Of a DNA stretch of 64,000 nt, positions 33,789-42,478 are shown piece by piece. Source of the stretch: Natronorubrum halophilum (lineage in GTDB: Archaea; Halobacteriota; Halobacteria; Halobacteriales; Natrialbaceae); the NCBI RefSeq assembly GCF_003670115.1, contig NZ_QQTY01000002.1:1054001-1118000 (forward strand). The letters are read 5' to 3'. Made by a program: the position numbers and the translations under genes. Within the stretch, counting starts at the first letter, position 1, and each line of letters starts with the position of its first letter. A model generated the notes under the pieces. The model was not told where the DNA came from and did not search any database. It saw nothing but the letters and a program-made list of their open reading frames with translations.

Positions 33789-35369
33789 ATGTCCACCCCT
33801 CCTGACGCGAACGGTGCGTTCGTTTTCGGACTGGACGGTGCCCCGTGGGATTTGCTCGAGAAGTGGGCCGAATCGGGCGAACTTCCGAACTTCAATACGA
33901 TCATCGACGAAGGGGTTTCGGGACCGCTCGAGAGTACGGTTCCGCCGACGACTCCCGTCGCGTGGCCCTCTATCGCGTCGGGGGTAACGGCTGGAAAACA
34001 CGGAATCTACTCGTTTCGCCGCCTCACATCCGATTATCGGTACGAGATAAATACGAGCGCAGCGATCCGGCAACCGCTGCTGTGGGACATCTGTTCGCCC
34101 TCGGTCGTCGGCAACGTCCCGATGACATACCCGCCGAAAGAGATCGACGGCGAGATGGTGACCGGCATGATGACGCCCTCCCTCGAGGGGGCATTTACGC
34201 ACCCGCCGGAACTGGCCGACAAAATACGAAGCCGAATTCCCGAGTACGAGGTCGGATTGAGCTGGAGTTCGTACCAGGGGAAAGAGGAGCAATTTATCGA
34301 CGACCTACACGAGTTACTGGAGAACAGGTATCAGCTGATGAAGTTACTGTTCGAGAACGACGAGTGGGAGCTGTTTTTCTTCGTCTACACCTCTCCCGAT
34401 CGGTTACAGCACCTGATCTGGGAGGAGGACGTGTTACTGGATTACTACAAACGAATAGACGATATCTTGGGAGAGGTACTCGAGTACGTCCAGGATCGGG
34501 GAGCCCACCTGTACGTCGTCTCCGATCACGGGTTCGGACCCGTTTCCGAGAACGTCCACGTGAACACGATTCTCGAAAACGAGGGGTTCCTCGATGTCGG
34601 CGGAAACAAGAGCCGTTCGACGCTTTCCAGGGCGGGCATCACCAAGAACAGGGTGTTAGGCCTACTCGAGTCCGTTAACGCCAAAGAGGCTGCGTTGTCG
34701 TACGTTCCGGACGCGGTCATCCGCGACATCGCGACGCGGGTTCCGGGTGAGCACGGACTCTTCGACGTCGATATCAGCAGTACCGAAGCGATGGCGCACG
34801 AATACGGGTTAATCTATATCAACGACGACGAGCGATTCGACGAGGGAGTCGTCCCGGCCGACAACCGCCAAGCCGTGAAAGACGATATTTTGGCCGCACT
34901 GGACTCCGACGAGGGTGCCGAACCGTACCGGTCACTACTGAGCGCCCACGACGGAACGGAGCTGTTTCCGACCGACGCGGATGCGCCCGATCTCGTCGTC
35001 GTCGTGAAAGACGGCTACGAGATCAGTACGGCGATTGCACCGGAGGTACTGACCCCGTTACCGGAGAAAGGCGCAACCCACCGAAAGCAGGGGATATTCT
35101 TCGCCTGGGGTGAAGATATCCGCCACGAGTCCGTCGACACCGGGTTCTCCGTGTACGACGTTGCCCCGACGTTGTTACACGGACTCGGAAAACCGGTTCC
35201 CGAGAACGTGGACGGTCAGGTTCGTAAACAGATCTTCGAGGAGGGGTCGGAGCCGTACGGTTCGGCGGTGGAAACGACGTCGTATACGAGCGAATCACGA
35301 TCCGGCGGACGAGACGAGGACTTCGAAGACGTCGAAAGCCGATTACGCGGGTTAGGATACATCGACTGA
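33789..35369 (+). CDS. type I phosphodiesterase / alkaline phosphatase family protein (second of pair)
   Basis: A 526-residue paralogue of the divergent gene product. FVFGLDGAPWDLLEK near 12-26 holds the first metal Asp. TPVAWPSIASGVTAGKHG has Ser where the nucleophile Thr usually sits. YVVSDHGFGPVSENVHVN gives the second-site metal ligands, and THRKQGIFFAWGEDIR and YDVAPTLLHGLG complete the family pattern. The end (EDFEDVESRLRGLGYID) matches that of its neighbour (EVRDRLSDLGYL). It has no signal peptide. Its substrate is probably a glycan- or lipid-linked phosphodiester, given the surrounding flippase and glycosyltransferases. Confidence 0.87.
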   Translation: MSTPPDANGAFVFGLDGAPWDLLEKWAESGELPNFNTIIDEGVSGPLESTVPPTTPVAWPSIASGVTAGKHGIYSFRRLTSDYRYEINTSAAIRQPLLWDICSPSVVGNVPMTYPPKEIDGEMVTGMMTPSLEGAFTHPPELADKIRSRIPEYEVGLSWSSYQGKEEQFIDDLHELLENRYQLMKLLFENDEWELFFFVYTSPDRLQHLIWEEDVLLDYYKRIDDILGEVLEYVQDRGAHLYVVSDHGFGPVSENVHVNTILENEGFLDVGGNKSRSTLSRAGITKNRVLGLLESVNAKEAALSYVPDAVIRDIATRVPGEHGLFDVDISSTEAMAHEYGLIYINDDERFDEGVVPADNRQAVKDDILAALDSDEGAEPYRSLLSAHDGTELFPTDADAPDLVVVVKDGYEISTAIAPEVLTPLPEKGATHRKQGIFFAWGEDIRHESVDTGFSVYDVAPTLLHGLGKPVPENVDGQVRKQIFEEGSEPYGSAVETTSYTSESRSGGRDEDFEDVESRLRGLGYID

Positions 35370-35379
35370 TCCATCCGCG

Positions 35380-37140
35380 CTATTCGACGTAGTAGAGGTC
35401 GAACCCGTCGGAGGAGTGGACGTGGTGAACGCCCGGTTCCGTTTCGATATATTCAAAGTCGTCCCGGTCAAATCGCTCTCCGTCGATCGAGCGAAGGTGG
35501 TACGCTCTATCGGAATCGGAGACGGTGAGTAATTTCGGCTGTTCGTACTCGTCTCGTATCGACTGGTTGGCAAAGTGATCGGGAACTGGTTCGTAGGGTT
35601 GCCCACCGTAGTACTCGTTTCGGTCGTGTCCTGTGAACCCCTCCGTTGCATCACCGTATCTGAAAGTCAGCGAGCTGAGATCCGCGTAGGTGACCTCTTC
35701 GCTCCATGTGTCGAGGGTGGCATCGTAGCCGTGCATCTGCGCTTCCGTTACGTGTCCGCTCCCGCGGTATAAGTACGGAGACGTGTGAACGATCGGTACT
35801 GAAAGGACGAGAAACAGTAGTATGATCACGGCGACCGTTTCTCGACCGATCTCGAGACTGAACCGTTCCCGAATCGCACCGAGTCCGTAGATAATACCGA
35901 TCGAACCGAAAACGGTCACGATCGCCATAATGAACCCGAAATGTCGAAGATACTGTGTAGAGACGTTTCCTGACAGATACACCACGAACAGTCCGGTTAC
36001 AGGGATCATAGAGAACATGAAATACAGGAGGAGGTCGTATCGGTATTTGGATACCTCGTCAGTTTCCCTCGTTCGGCGTACGAGTAGACTCGTAAGCAAA
36101 TATGCCGACAACAGACAGTAGATGAAGCTTACCAGAAACAGTTTGGCGAAGATCTCTTCGACGCTCGCACCGACCCCTGCCAGGGAGACCCCTGCATCGC
36201 TGATCCGTTCGCCGGCGACGGTTTCGATGAACGTAGAGACGATCACCCGGTGAAAAGCGGTTTCGAACGTCCGGTATTGGTTGATCCAGACCCACCACAG
36301 TAAATAAAAGGCGAGAACGGAGAGGAGCTCTACGGTGATTCTGAGTCTATTTCTTGCCGTGAAGGTTGGGAACACGATTACGAGAACGACAACAGTCGAG
36401 AGGATCAGGAGAAGGTTCGCCGCCTGTTGTGGGTGGATGAGGATGAAAGACAGCGAAATGAACAGGAAGATCAAGAGATCCGCGGGTCGGTTCCGCTGAA
36501 TCAGTCTGATGAAACAATAGATCGGTACTACCGAATACATGATCGCATGGGACGTGGGATGGAAATTCAGGTGAACTGCTACGTGATTTATCGGCAACAA
36601 CAGAAACGCGGAGTAGAGGGCGACAATGGGTAACAGCGTGTTAAAACGACTGAACAACGCTTGTGCGACTAGCGGTACGAAGAGGATGAACGACAGGAGG
36701 AACGCGTAGACGACGAGCATCATCGAATGCGGTATCGAGACCGACGTGACGAAGTGAATCGCACTCGCCAGCAGGTGAGAGCCGGGGTACAGCAGTTCGG
36801 CCACCGGAATCGTCCCGTCTACCAGGTCCTTGGTCAATCCCCAGTGGGTCATACTATCGAACGGGCCGACGAAGTGATAGCCGCGTATGAGCGGGAGCGC
36901 GTAGATATTCACGACGGATAACGCTCCGAGAAGTATGCCGCCCCACCGCTCGTACTGTTTCTCAGAGACGGAGAAAAAGACCGAGATAACCAACGAAATC
37001 GAAACGCCGATCCAGAAGAGTACCGGCGTCCCGTTGTACACCGAGAGTTCGTACCCCGTTGCAGGGTTATTGTGTGCTACCGCGACGGCGACCGTCACCG
37101 AACAGAACCCGATGATCAGCGATAGTTTTCTACGATCCAT
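35380..37140 (-). CDS. large polytopic membrane protein, glycan-region associated (possible GT-C)
   Basis: A protein of about 586 residues with roughly 12-13 membrane helices and a C-terminal extracellular tail of about 120 residues (TYADLSSLTFRYGDATEG onward). It has the look of GT-C-type or dolichol-linked glycan enzymes, with a loop after the second or third helix (RGYHFVGPFDSMTHWGLTKD). I cannot find a definite catalytic motif. It starts at MDRRKL (37140) or MAEM (37149), overlapping the glycosyltransferase gene upstream, so both are in one operon. AT-richer codons (ATA, TTT, AAT) suggest a different history from the flanking housekeeping genes. Confidence 0.8.
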   Translation of the reverse strand: MDRRKLSLIIGFCSVTVAVAVAHNNPATGYELSVYNGTPVLFWIGVSISLVISVFFSVSEKQYERWGGILLGALSVVNIYALPLIRGYHFVGPFDSMTHWGLTKDLVDGTIPVAELLYPGSHLLASAIHFVTSVSIPHSMMLVVYAFLLSFILFVPLVAQALFSRFNTLLPIVALYSAFLLLPINHVAVHLNFHPTSHAIMYSVVPIYCFIRLIQRNRPADLLIFLFISLSFILIHPQQAANLLLILSTVVVLVIVFPTFTARNRLRITVELLSVLAFYLLWWVWINQYRTFETAFHRVIVSTFIETVAGERISDAGVSLAGVGASVEEIFAKLFLVSFIYCLLSAYLLTSLLVRRTRETDEVSKYRYDLLLYFMFSMIPVTGLFVVYLSGNVSTQYLRHFGFIMAIVTVFGSIGIIYGLGAIRERFSLEIGRETVAVIILLFLVLSVPIVHTSPYLYRGSGHVTEAQMHGYDATLDTWSEEVTYADLSSLTFRYGDATEGFTGHDRNEYYGGQPYEPVPDHFANQSIRDEYEQPKLLTVSDSDRAYHLRSIDGERFDRDDFEYIETEPGVHHVHSSDGFDLYYVE

Positions 37141-38035
37141 TTCTGCCAACCTTGCTCACTAACCGACCGAATATTTCAGACGTGCGTTCCCTCCAAAAAT
37201 ATGCCCGAACGTCCGGATCCTCGATTCGCGGTGCGCGTCGGAGGAAGTTCGAAAAGTATCCGTACAGGTAGCCGATCGACTGTTTGAGCGGTGACCCGGT
37301 GGGGTTGTGAATGGCCTTCAAAAGGATGACGACGGGATGGTATCCGACGTAATAGTTATCGGCACCGTTCGAAACGCCGCGTTCGAAACGATTCTCCTTG
37401 CCGCCGGTAGGTCTGGACTGAGTCGCCCACTCATCGAGGTCGGCCGCGTAAGCGCACTTTCCGCCCATCAGACGCGCCTTGGCTTTTGTGACACTATCGA
37501 CGCACGGGCTGAGAGGCGGACCGGAGATGGCTCTGTAGAACTCCCCGGCGATTACCGTCGCCCCGCCGATCGGCTGGTCGCTGAACCGCTCCTCCTGAGA
37601 CCGTTCGCCATCGTGGTCTATCCGAAGCCCACCGCTGACGACGAAGATCTCTTCGTCGTCCTCGAGGATTTCGAGCAGGGACTCGAGGTATCCCGGCGTC
37701 AAACGCATATCTCCATCGAGAATCATGTAGTAGTCGAGGTCGTCTCGCCACCGTCGATACAGGTACCGGTACCCGGTCGCGATCACGCTGGCGTAATGCG
37801 CACCGATATCGTATTCGGGACGTCCCTCGAGCGATATCGCGTGTACCCAGTCGAGTCGCGAACTGACCGATCGGATGATCTCCGAACTGCCGTCGGCACT
37901 CCCGTCGTCGACGATGATCCACGCTCGCGGTCGGACCGATTGAGCGACTACCGAACCGATTAGCGCGGGAAGGTTTTCGACTTCGTCTTTGACGGGCGTG
38001 ATGATCCCGGCGTCGACCACGTTTGTGTCGGTCAT
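37130..38035 (-). CDS. family 2 glycosyltransferase
   Basis: A 301-residue GT-A enzyme. IITPVKDEVENLPALIGSV and WIIVDDGSADGSSEII give the nucleotide-binding start; YYMILDGDMRLTPGYLESLL holds the metal-binding DxD variant near 117-119. No membrane helix is evident. ATG 38035 was chosen since an in-frame upstream stretch (to 38209) is low-complexity and Arg-rich. It is the first gene of a two-gene operon with the large membrane protein, and probably adds a sugar to a surface glycan. Confidence 0.87.
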   Translation of the reverse strand: MTDTNVVDAGIITPVKDEVENLPALIGSVVAQSVRPRAWIIVDDGSADGSSEIIRSVSSRLDWVHAISLEGRPEYDIGAHYASVIATGYRYLYRRWRDDLDYYMILDGDMRLTPGYLESLLEILEDDEEIFVVSGGLRIDHDGERSQEERFSDQPIGGATVIAGEFYRAISGPPLSPCVDSVTKAKARLMGGKCAYAADLDEWATQSRPTGGKENRFERGVSNGADNYYVGYHPVVILLKAIHNPTGSPLKQSIGYLYGYFSNFLRRAPRIEDPDVRAYFWRERTSEIFGRLVSKVGRNGS

Positions 38036-38553
38036 CGGTATCGTTGCCTTCGTGACGTACTGCCCGGGCGGTCCGTTTCGCCCCCTTCCTCGAGTAGGCC
38101 ATCCGTACTCCCGACCGGGCGACTTGCCGGTGCGTTTGAGCGCAGTTCGGCGTTCGTCGTCCCGCTCCGCAGTGGCTGGCTCGGAACCGATCGACACGGT
38201 ACCGCCCACGATCGATAACCGAAGCCGGCCGCCGTATTGCCACTCATGCTGGTGCGTTCATCTGTTAGCTAGTGGTGAAGGGGTGACAACATAAACGAGA
38301 AGTATTGTTTCAGGGGGAAAAGCGGGTGACGGTCGCGATAGCACGCGATTTACACCCCGTGGACCGATGGTGTCGACGAGGGGGCGCGAGTGACGGCCGT
38401 TCAACGACCGAATTCCGTCGAAACGACTCGCGACGGCTCTCGCGAGAGAATCGGCGACACGAGGTTTTCGATTCCGCCCGCGAGCGCCCGTCCAGGGCCG
38501 CCAATACTCGAGCTTGAGCGAGGGTATCGAGTGCGTATTCGTCAAACGCAGGT
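38036..38553. other. 518-bp intergenic region, no gene supported
   Basis: It lies between the divergently oriented GT2 operon (minus) and the MoxR-cluster operon (plus). Open frames on both strands are Arg/Ser/Pro-rich and not protein-like. It must contain both promoters; an AT-rich patch (AACATAAACGAG near 38290) is the best candidate for a TATA element. Confidence 0.4.
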
Positions 38554-38868
38554 GTGCTGTTTATGATCGCAGGCGTCGTCGTTCTCGTGATGGGAACCCA
38601 GCGATGGATTCGGTTCGTGAACCTCCAGATCGCGTGGATGCTTTTCGCGGTTCTGTTGCTTGCAGCGGTCGAGGGGGCGTCTCTCGAGTTGTTCTTCTCG
38701 CTCTCGCTGCTCGGCCTGTTCGTCATCGCCGGGATCACGACTCCCTTCAGCGTTGTCCCCGAGTGGCGGCGTCGGCTCCAGTGGCTCATCGTACTGGGAA
38801 CCGTCGTGTTCGCGTTCCTGGTCTTTCAGCGAGTGCTAGACATCGCCGGCGGCGTTTCACCGGGGTAA
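38554..38868 (+). CDS. small membrane protein at the head of the MoxR cluster
   Basis: A 104-residue protein with three membrane helices (MIAGVVVLVMGTQRW, LQIAWMLFAVLLLAAVEG, FSLSLLGLFVIAGITTPFSV and LIVLGTVVFAFLVF, partly overlapping). It starts at GTG 38554 or ATG 38563. It lies 68 bp before a DUF4350 gene on the same strand, in a cluster with MoxR and DUF58 genes. I do not recognise its family. Confidence 0.72.
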   Translation: MLFMIAGVVVLVMGTQRWIRFVNLQIAWMLFAVLLLAAVEGASLELFFSLSLLGLFVIAGITTPFSVVPEWRRRLQWLIVLGTVVFAFLVFQRVLDIAGGVSPG

Positions 38869-38936
38869 ATCGTGGGTAGTCAGCTACACCAGCCATCCAG
38901 AGACGCACGAGCGCCAACCGAGAGCCGAGGACACCG

Positions 38937-39962
38937 ATGAAACTGCACGAGTGGATTACGACTGATCGACAGCGTAACTGGCCCGAGACGCTGGCCGTCG
39001 TATTCGGGGCCGTCGTCGTCCTGACGGTCGTTCTGGCCGTCGCGACGTCCGCCGCGTCGTTCGGTCCGTACAACTACGCCTGGGACGGAACGTCGGAGTT
39101 CCGAGATCGAGTCGCAGAGGATCCCGACACCGAGCTCGAGATCGTCAACGAAACTGACCAGTACGAGGACGAAGACGCCGACGAAACCGTCGCGTTCGTG
39201 ATCGCGCCCGAGACCGACTACGGCGAGACCGATACCGAACGGGTCCGCCAGTTCGTCGAAGACGGCGGCACGCTCGTCGTGCTCGATGATTTCGGCCAGC
39301 ACTCGAACGAGTTGCTGTCCGCGATCGGCGCCGACGCTCGAACGGACGGACAACTGCTTCGCGACGACGTCAACCACGAGTCCACACCGATGATGCCCGT
39401 GGCAACGCCTGTCGGGGATGACGCGCTCGCGCCCGGCGTCGACGAGGTGACGTTGAATCACGCATCGGCGGTCGAACCGGGGAACGCGACGGTTCTCGTC
39501 AGGACGAGCGAGTTCGCGTATCTCGTCGAGGACGAGGAGGCGAATCTGAGCGCCGACGGCGAACTCGAACCGAGGCCGGTGGCGACGACCGAGGATATCG
39601 GTGACGGACAGGTCGTCGTCGTCAGCGATCCGAGCGTGCTCATCAATACGATGATCGACCGATCGGACAATGCGGCGTTCGTCGAGGGATTCTACGCGGA
39701 CAAATCGGTCGTCCTCTTAGACGTTTCGCACGGGACCTCGGTCCCGCCGTTGATAGCGCTCCTCACCGACTTCCGGACCGAGCCGGTCGCACAGATAGCC
39801 GTTGGGCTTCTCGGGATCGGTCTCATCGCCGGCCTCTCCGGGCGGCTATCGAACGTGACCGCCCTCGCTCGAGAGGACCGAAAATCGACAGATCGCCGCA
39901 CCGATCCTGATGCAAGCGACAGACAAACACCCGCTGCACCCGAACGACAAGACACGAAATAA
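38937..39962 (+). CDS. DUF4350 domain membrane protein
   Basis: A 341-residue protein. An N-terminal membrane helix (TLAVVFGAVVVLTVVLAVATSA, split, about 19-40) is followed by a soluble domain with FVIAPETDYGETDTERVRQF and DGGTLVVLDDFGQHSNELL. That is the class-I-glutamine-amidotransferase-like Rossmann core seen in DUF4350. A second helix (IAVGLLGIGLIAGLSGR) lies near the C-terminus. DUF4350 proteins accompany MoxR ATPases and DUF58/DUF4129 proteins in archaea and bacteria. They are thought to act in membrane-complex assembly, but mechanism is unknown. Confidence 0.85.
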   Translation: MKLHEWITTDRQRNWPETLAVVFGAVVVLTVVLAVATSAASFGPYNYAWDGTSEFRDRVAEDPDTELEIVNETDQYEDEDADETVAFVIAPETDYGETDTERVRQFVEDGGTLVVLDDFGQHSNELLSAIGADARTDGQLLRDDVNHESTPMMPVATPVGDDALAPGVDEVTLNHASAVEPGNATVLVRTSEFAYLVEDEEANLSADGELEPRPVATTEDIGDGQVVVVSDPSVLINTMIDRSDNAAFVEGFYADKSVVLLDVSHGTSVPPLIALLTDFRTEPVAQIAVGLLGIGLIAGLSGRLSNVTALAREDRKSTDRRTDPDASDRQTPAAPERQDTK

Positions 39963-39976
39963 CAAAGTGATTACAG

Positions 39977-40975
39977 ATGACTAACGACAACGAGACCGCG
40001 TCGGACAGTTCACACTCGACGACGCCAAGTGAGCTATACGATCGATTGTACGCGGAGATCAGTCGGGTTCTCGTCGGCAACGAGGAAACGGTCAGACACC
40101 TCACCGTGTCCACGTTGACCGGCGGTCACGTCCTGCTCGTGGGGAATCCGGGCGTCGCGAAGACGACGATCGCCAAACTCTTCGCCACCGCCATCGGGCT
40201 CAGCTACCGGCGCATCCAGATGACGCCCGACATCCTCCCCGCAGATATCACCGGAACGCACATCTATCGGCAGAATACCGGCGAGTTCGAACTCCAGCGC
40301 GGCCCCATCTTCTCCAATCTCCTCGTCGCGGACGAACTCAACCGCGCGACGCCGAAAACCCAGAGCGCGCTGCTCGAGGCGATGCAGGAACAGCAGGTGA
40401 CCATAGAGGGCGAAACGCTCCAGTTACCCGGCCCGTTCCTGGTCATTGCGACGCTCAATCCGATCGAAAACGAGGGTGTCTTCGACCTCCCGGTCGCCCA
40501 GCGCGACCGGTTTCAGCTGCAATTGACGGTCGAGCGACCCGAACGAGCGGACGCACACGAACTCCTCGATCGAATCGACGAAAAACCGGACCTCGCCGAT
40601 CCCACCGCGACGCAGGTAACGTCCGCCGATGAGATCGCCGAAGCCCAGGAAATCGTCTGGGACGTCTACGTTGCGGAGGAGATCATCGACTACATTCTCG
40701 ATCTGGTCGAGGGGACGCACTCGCACCCGGACGTCCGTCACGGCGCGTCCCCTCGGGCGAGTATCGCGTTTCTCAACGCGTCGAAGGCGTCCGCGGCGAT
40801 CGACGGTCGCGACTACGTCATTCCCGACGACGTAAAAGCGCTCACCGAGTTCGTGCTGGCCCACAGGCTCGTCTTGAACACCGACGCGGAGTTGAGCGAC
40901 GTTACGGCTGCGGACGTCATCGCCGACGTCATCGATGCGACGGATCCGGTAAGCGTGAGTCCGGAGCAGCGGTAA
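39977..40975 (+). CDS. MoxR-family AAA+ ATPase
   Basis: A 332-residue protein with Walker A GNPGVAKTTIAK near 54-65, Walker B LLVADELNRATPKTQ near 113-127, the sensor-1 region FLVIATLNPIENEGVFDLPVAQRDRF and an Arg-finger/lid region with HPDVRHGASPRASIAFL. MoxR ATPases work as chaperones with vWA or DUF58 proteins to insert cofactors or mature membrane complexes. The gene lies 14 bp after the DUF4350 gene. Confidence 0.95.
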   Translation: MTNDNETASDSSHSTTPSELYDRLYAEISRVLVGNEETVRHLTVSTLTGGHVLLVGNPGVAKTTIAKLFATAIGLSYRRIQMTPDILPADITGTHIYRQNTGEFELQRGPIFSNLLVADELNRATPKTQSALLEAMQEQQVTIEGETLQLPGPFLVIATLNPIENEGVFDLPVAQRDRFQLQLTVERPERADAHELLDRIDEKPDLADPTATQVTSADEIAEAQEIVWDVYVAEEIIDYILDLVEGTHSHPDVRHGASPRASIAFLNASKASAAIDGRDYVIPDDVKALTEFVLAHRLVLNTDAELSDVTAADVIADVIDATDPVSVSPEQR

Positions 40976-41018
40976 TCGGTATCGATACGAGCGATGGTGC
41001 CGTCGAACGCGACCCGTT

Positions 41019-41903
41019 TTACGATTCCTCGACGTCCCAGCGACACGTTACCAGCCAGTCGTATCTCGAGCCACCGTCCGTTACCTCGAGAGAAACGACG
41101 CGGTCGAGACCGATCGCGACGCCGCAGCCGAGAAACGACGCGATCGGATGATCGAGTCGGTCGACGTCGCCAAAGGTGCTGTCAGCGATCCCGAACGTGA
41201 TTCGGCCGCCGTCGACGTCGACTTCGGGGTCGACGACCGCAGCCAGTTCGAACTGCTCGACGACTCCAGCAGCGAGCTGTGAAGCGAGCTGTTCGGGGGC
41301 CGCCGTCAGGTCCTCGGAAAGCGTGTTTCGAAACTCCCGGAAGAGTTCTCCGCCGGTCGGCTGGAGAACCAGGCCGCGACCGTCATCTTCGGTAACGACC
41401 GGGCCGGATCGAGGCGACGGGATCTCGGGGTCCGCTTCGAGCGGAACGAAGAGCCGAGCCGAAGGGGGTGCGTCGTCGGTCGGGACGTACAGTCGCTCCT
41501 CGCGGAGTCCCAGTTCGGCTGCGACCGCGGCGAGCGTGTCGGCCAGCGGCGTGTAGACTCGTTCACCGATCTCTGCTGCGACGAACTGACCCGGTACGAG
41601 ATAGGAGGTGAGAACCGCGGCGAACAGTCCCGTTCCGGCGAGTGCGAAGAGGACGTCTCGAGTGTTCTCGAACGCGATGCCGGCGATTGCTGCCACGAGC
41701 CCGAGCCCGACGAACAGAAGCGCCGCTCGCCGGAAATCCGCTCGACGGGCGTTGGCGTACTGGATTCGGAGCCGTCGGTTCTCCTCCGCGAGTCGTTCCG
41801 CCCTGGCTTCGTACCGGTCCGTTCTGCGTTCGTCGTCAGACCGCGCTACCGTGTTCGTCGTTTCCGCCTCGACGTGTTCGACGTTCGGCTCGTCGGCGCT
41901 CAC
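41019..41903 (-). CDS. membrane protein of the MoxR/DUF58 cluster (coiled coil plus two helices)
   Basis: A 294-residue protein. Residues 25-60 (RTDRYEARAERLAEENRRLR) form a charged coiled coil. Two helices follow (AALLFVGLGLVAAIAGIAF and VLFALAGTGLFAAVLTSYLV). The C-terminal soluble domain contains GGELFREFRNTLSEDLTAAPEQLASQLAAGVVE, split, then VDPEVDVDGGRITFGIADSTF. I do not recognise a named domain. Its start overlaps the stop of the upstream membrane-protein gene (ATGA at 41900-41903), and that one overlaps the DUF58 gene, so it is part of the same coupled operon. Confidence 0.8.
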   Translation of the reverse strand: MSADEPNVEHVEAETTNTVARSDDERRTDRYEARAERLAEENRRLRIQYANARRADFRRAALLFVGLGLVAAIAGIAFENTRDVLFALAGTGLFAAVLTSYLVPGQFVAAEIGERVYTPLADTLAAVAAELGLREERLYVPTDDAPPSARLFVPLEADPEIPSPRSGPVVTEDDGRGLVLQPTGGELFREFRNTLSEDLTAAPEQLASQLAAGVVEQFELAAVVDPEVDVDGGRITFGIADSTFGDVDRLDHPIASFLGCGVAIGLDRVVSLEVTDGGSRYDWLVTCRWDVEES

Positions 41904-42478
41904 GTCGGCTCACCTCCGCCGGTCCGGTCGGCCGATCGGTCCGCGTGTTCACCGTCGGAACGCACACCGCTCGAGCGATCGTCCGACACGAGTCCGAGCG
42001 CGACGAGTTCGTATCGGTGCAGCCCGTAGCTCAAGAGTGCGAACGCGACGAGCGTCCCACTTACGGCGATCCACAGCGGCCACGTCTCGAGCGCTCCCCA
42101 GCCGACTCCACGGAGAACGGCTATCGATACGAGCGCCACGGTTCCCGTCCGGATTCGTCGGCGTGTTCTAGCCGCTACGGTGAGGACCAAAAGTACCATC
42201 GCGGTCGTCACCAACGCGAACGAAAAGCCGTCGATTCCGTCGGGGAATAACCCGACCAGGAGCACGGCGGCGGCAGCGATCGCGTACGGCGTGCCGAATC
42301 CGTACCACGTCGCTGCGACCACGAGTCCGGCGAGTGCGCCAATCGGTCCGGTGATCGCTGCGACGGTACCGGCGAGGACGAGGACCGCAATGGCCCCGCT
42401 CCACGTTCTCTCCGCGATAGCTCCGCCCAGCCGCGACGCACGCTCCGGTGGTCGAGCGGAAGGATCGTTCTCTCCCAT
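41900..42478 (-). CDS. polytopic membrane protein of the MoxR/DUF58 cluster
   Basis: A 192-residue protein with about five membrane helices (AIAVLVLAGTVAAITGPIG, ALAGLVVAATWYGFGTPYAI, FSFALVTTAMVLLVLTVAA, TVALVSIAVLRGVGWGAL and LWIAVSGTLVAFALLSYGL). It has charged termini and no recognisable catalytic motif. It shares one base with the stop of the DUF58 gene (42478) and overlaps the next gene by four bases, so it is translated as part of the DUF58 operon. Confidence 0.82.
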   Translation of the reverse strand: MGENDPSARPPERASRLGGAIAERTWSGAIAVLVLAGTVAAITGPIGALAGLVVAATWYGFGTPYAIAAAAVLLVGLFPDGIDGFSFALVTTAMVLLVLTVAARTRRRIRTGTVALVSIAVLRGVGWGALETWPLWIAVSGTLVAFALLSYGLHRYELVALGLVSDDRSSGVRSDGEHADRSADRTGGGEPT

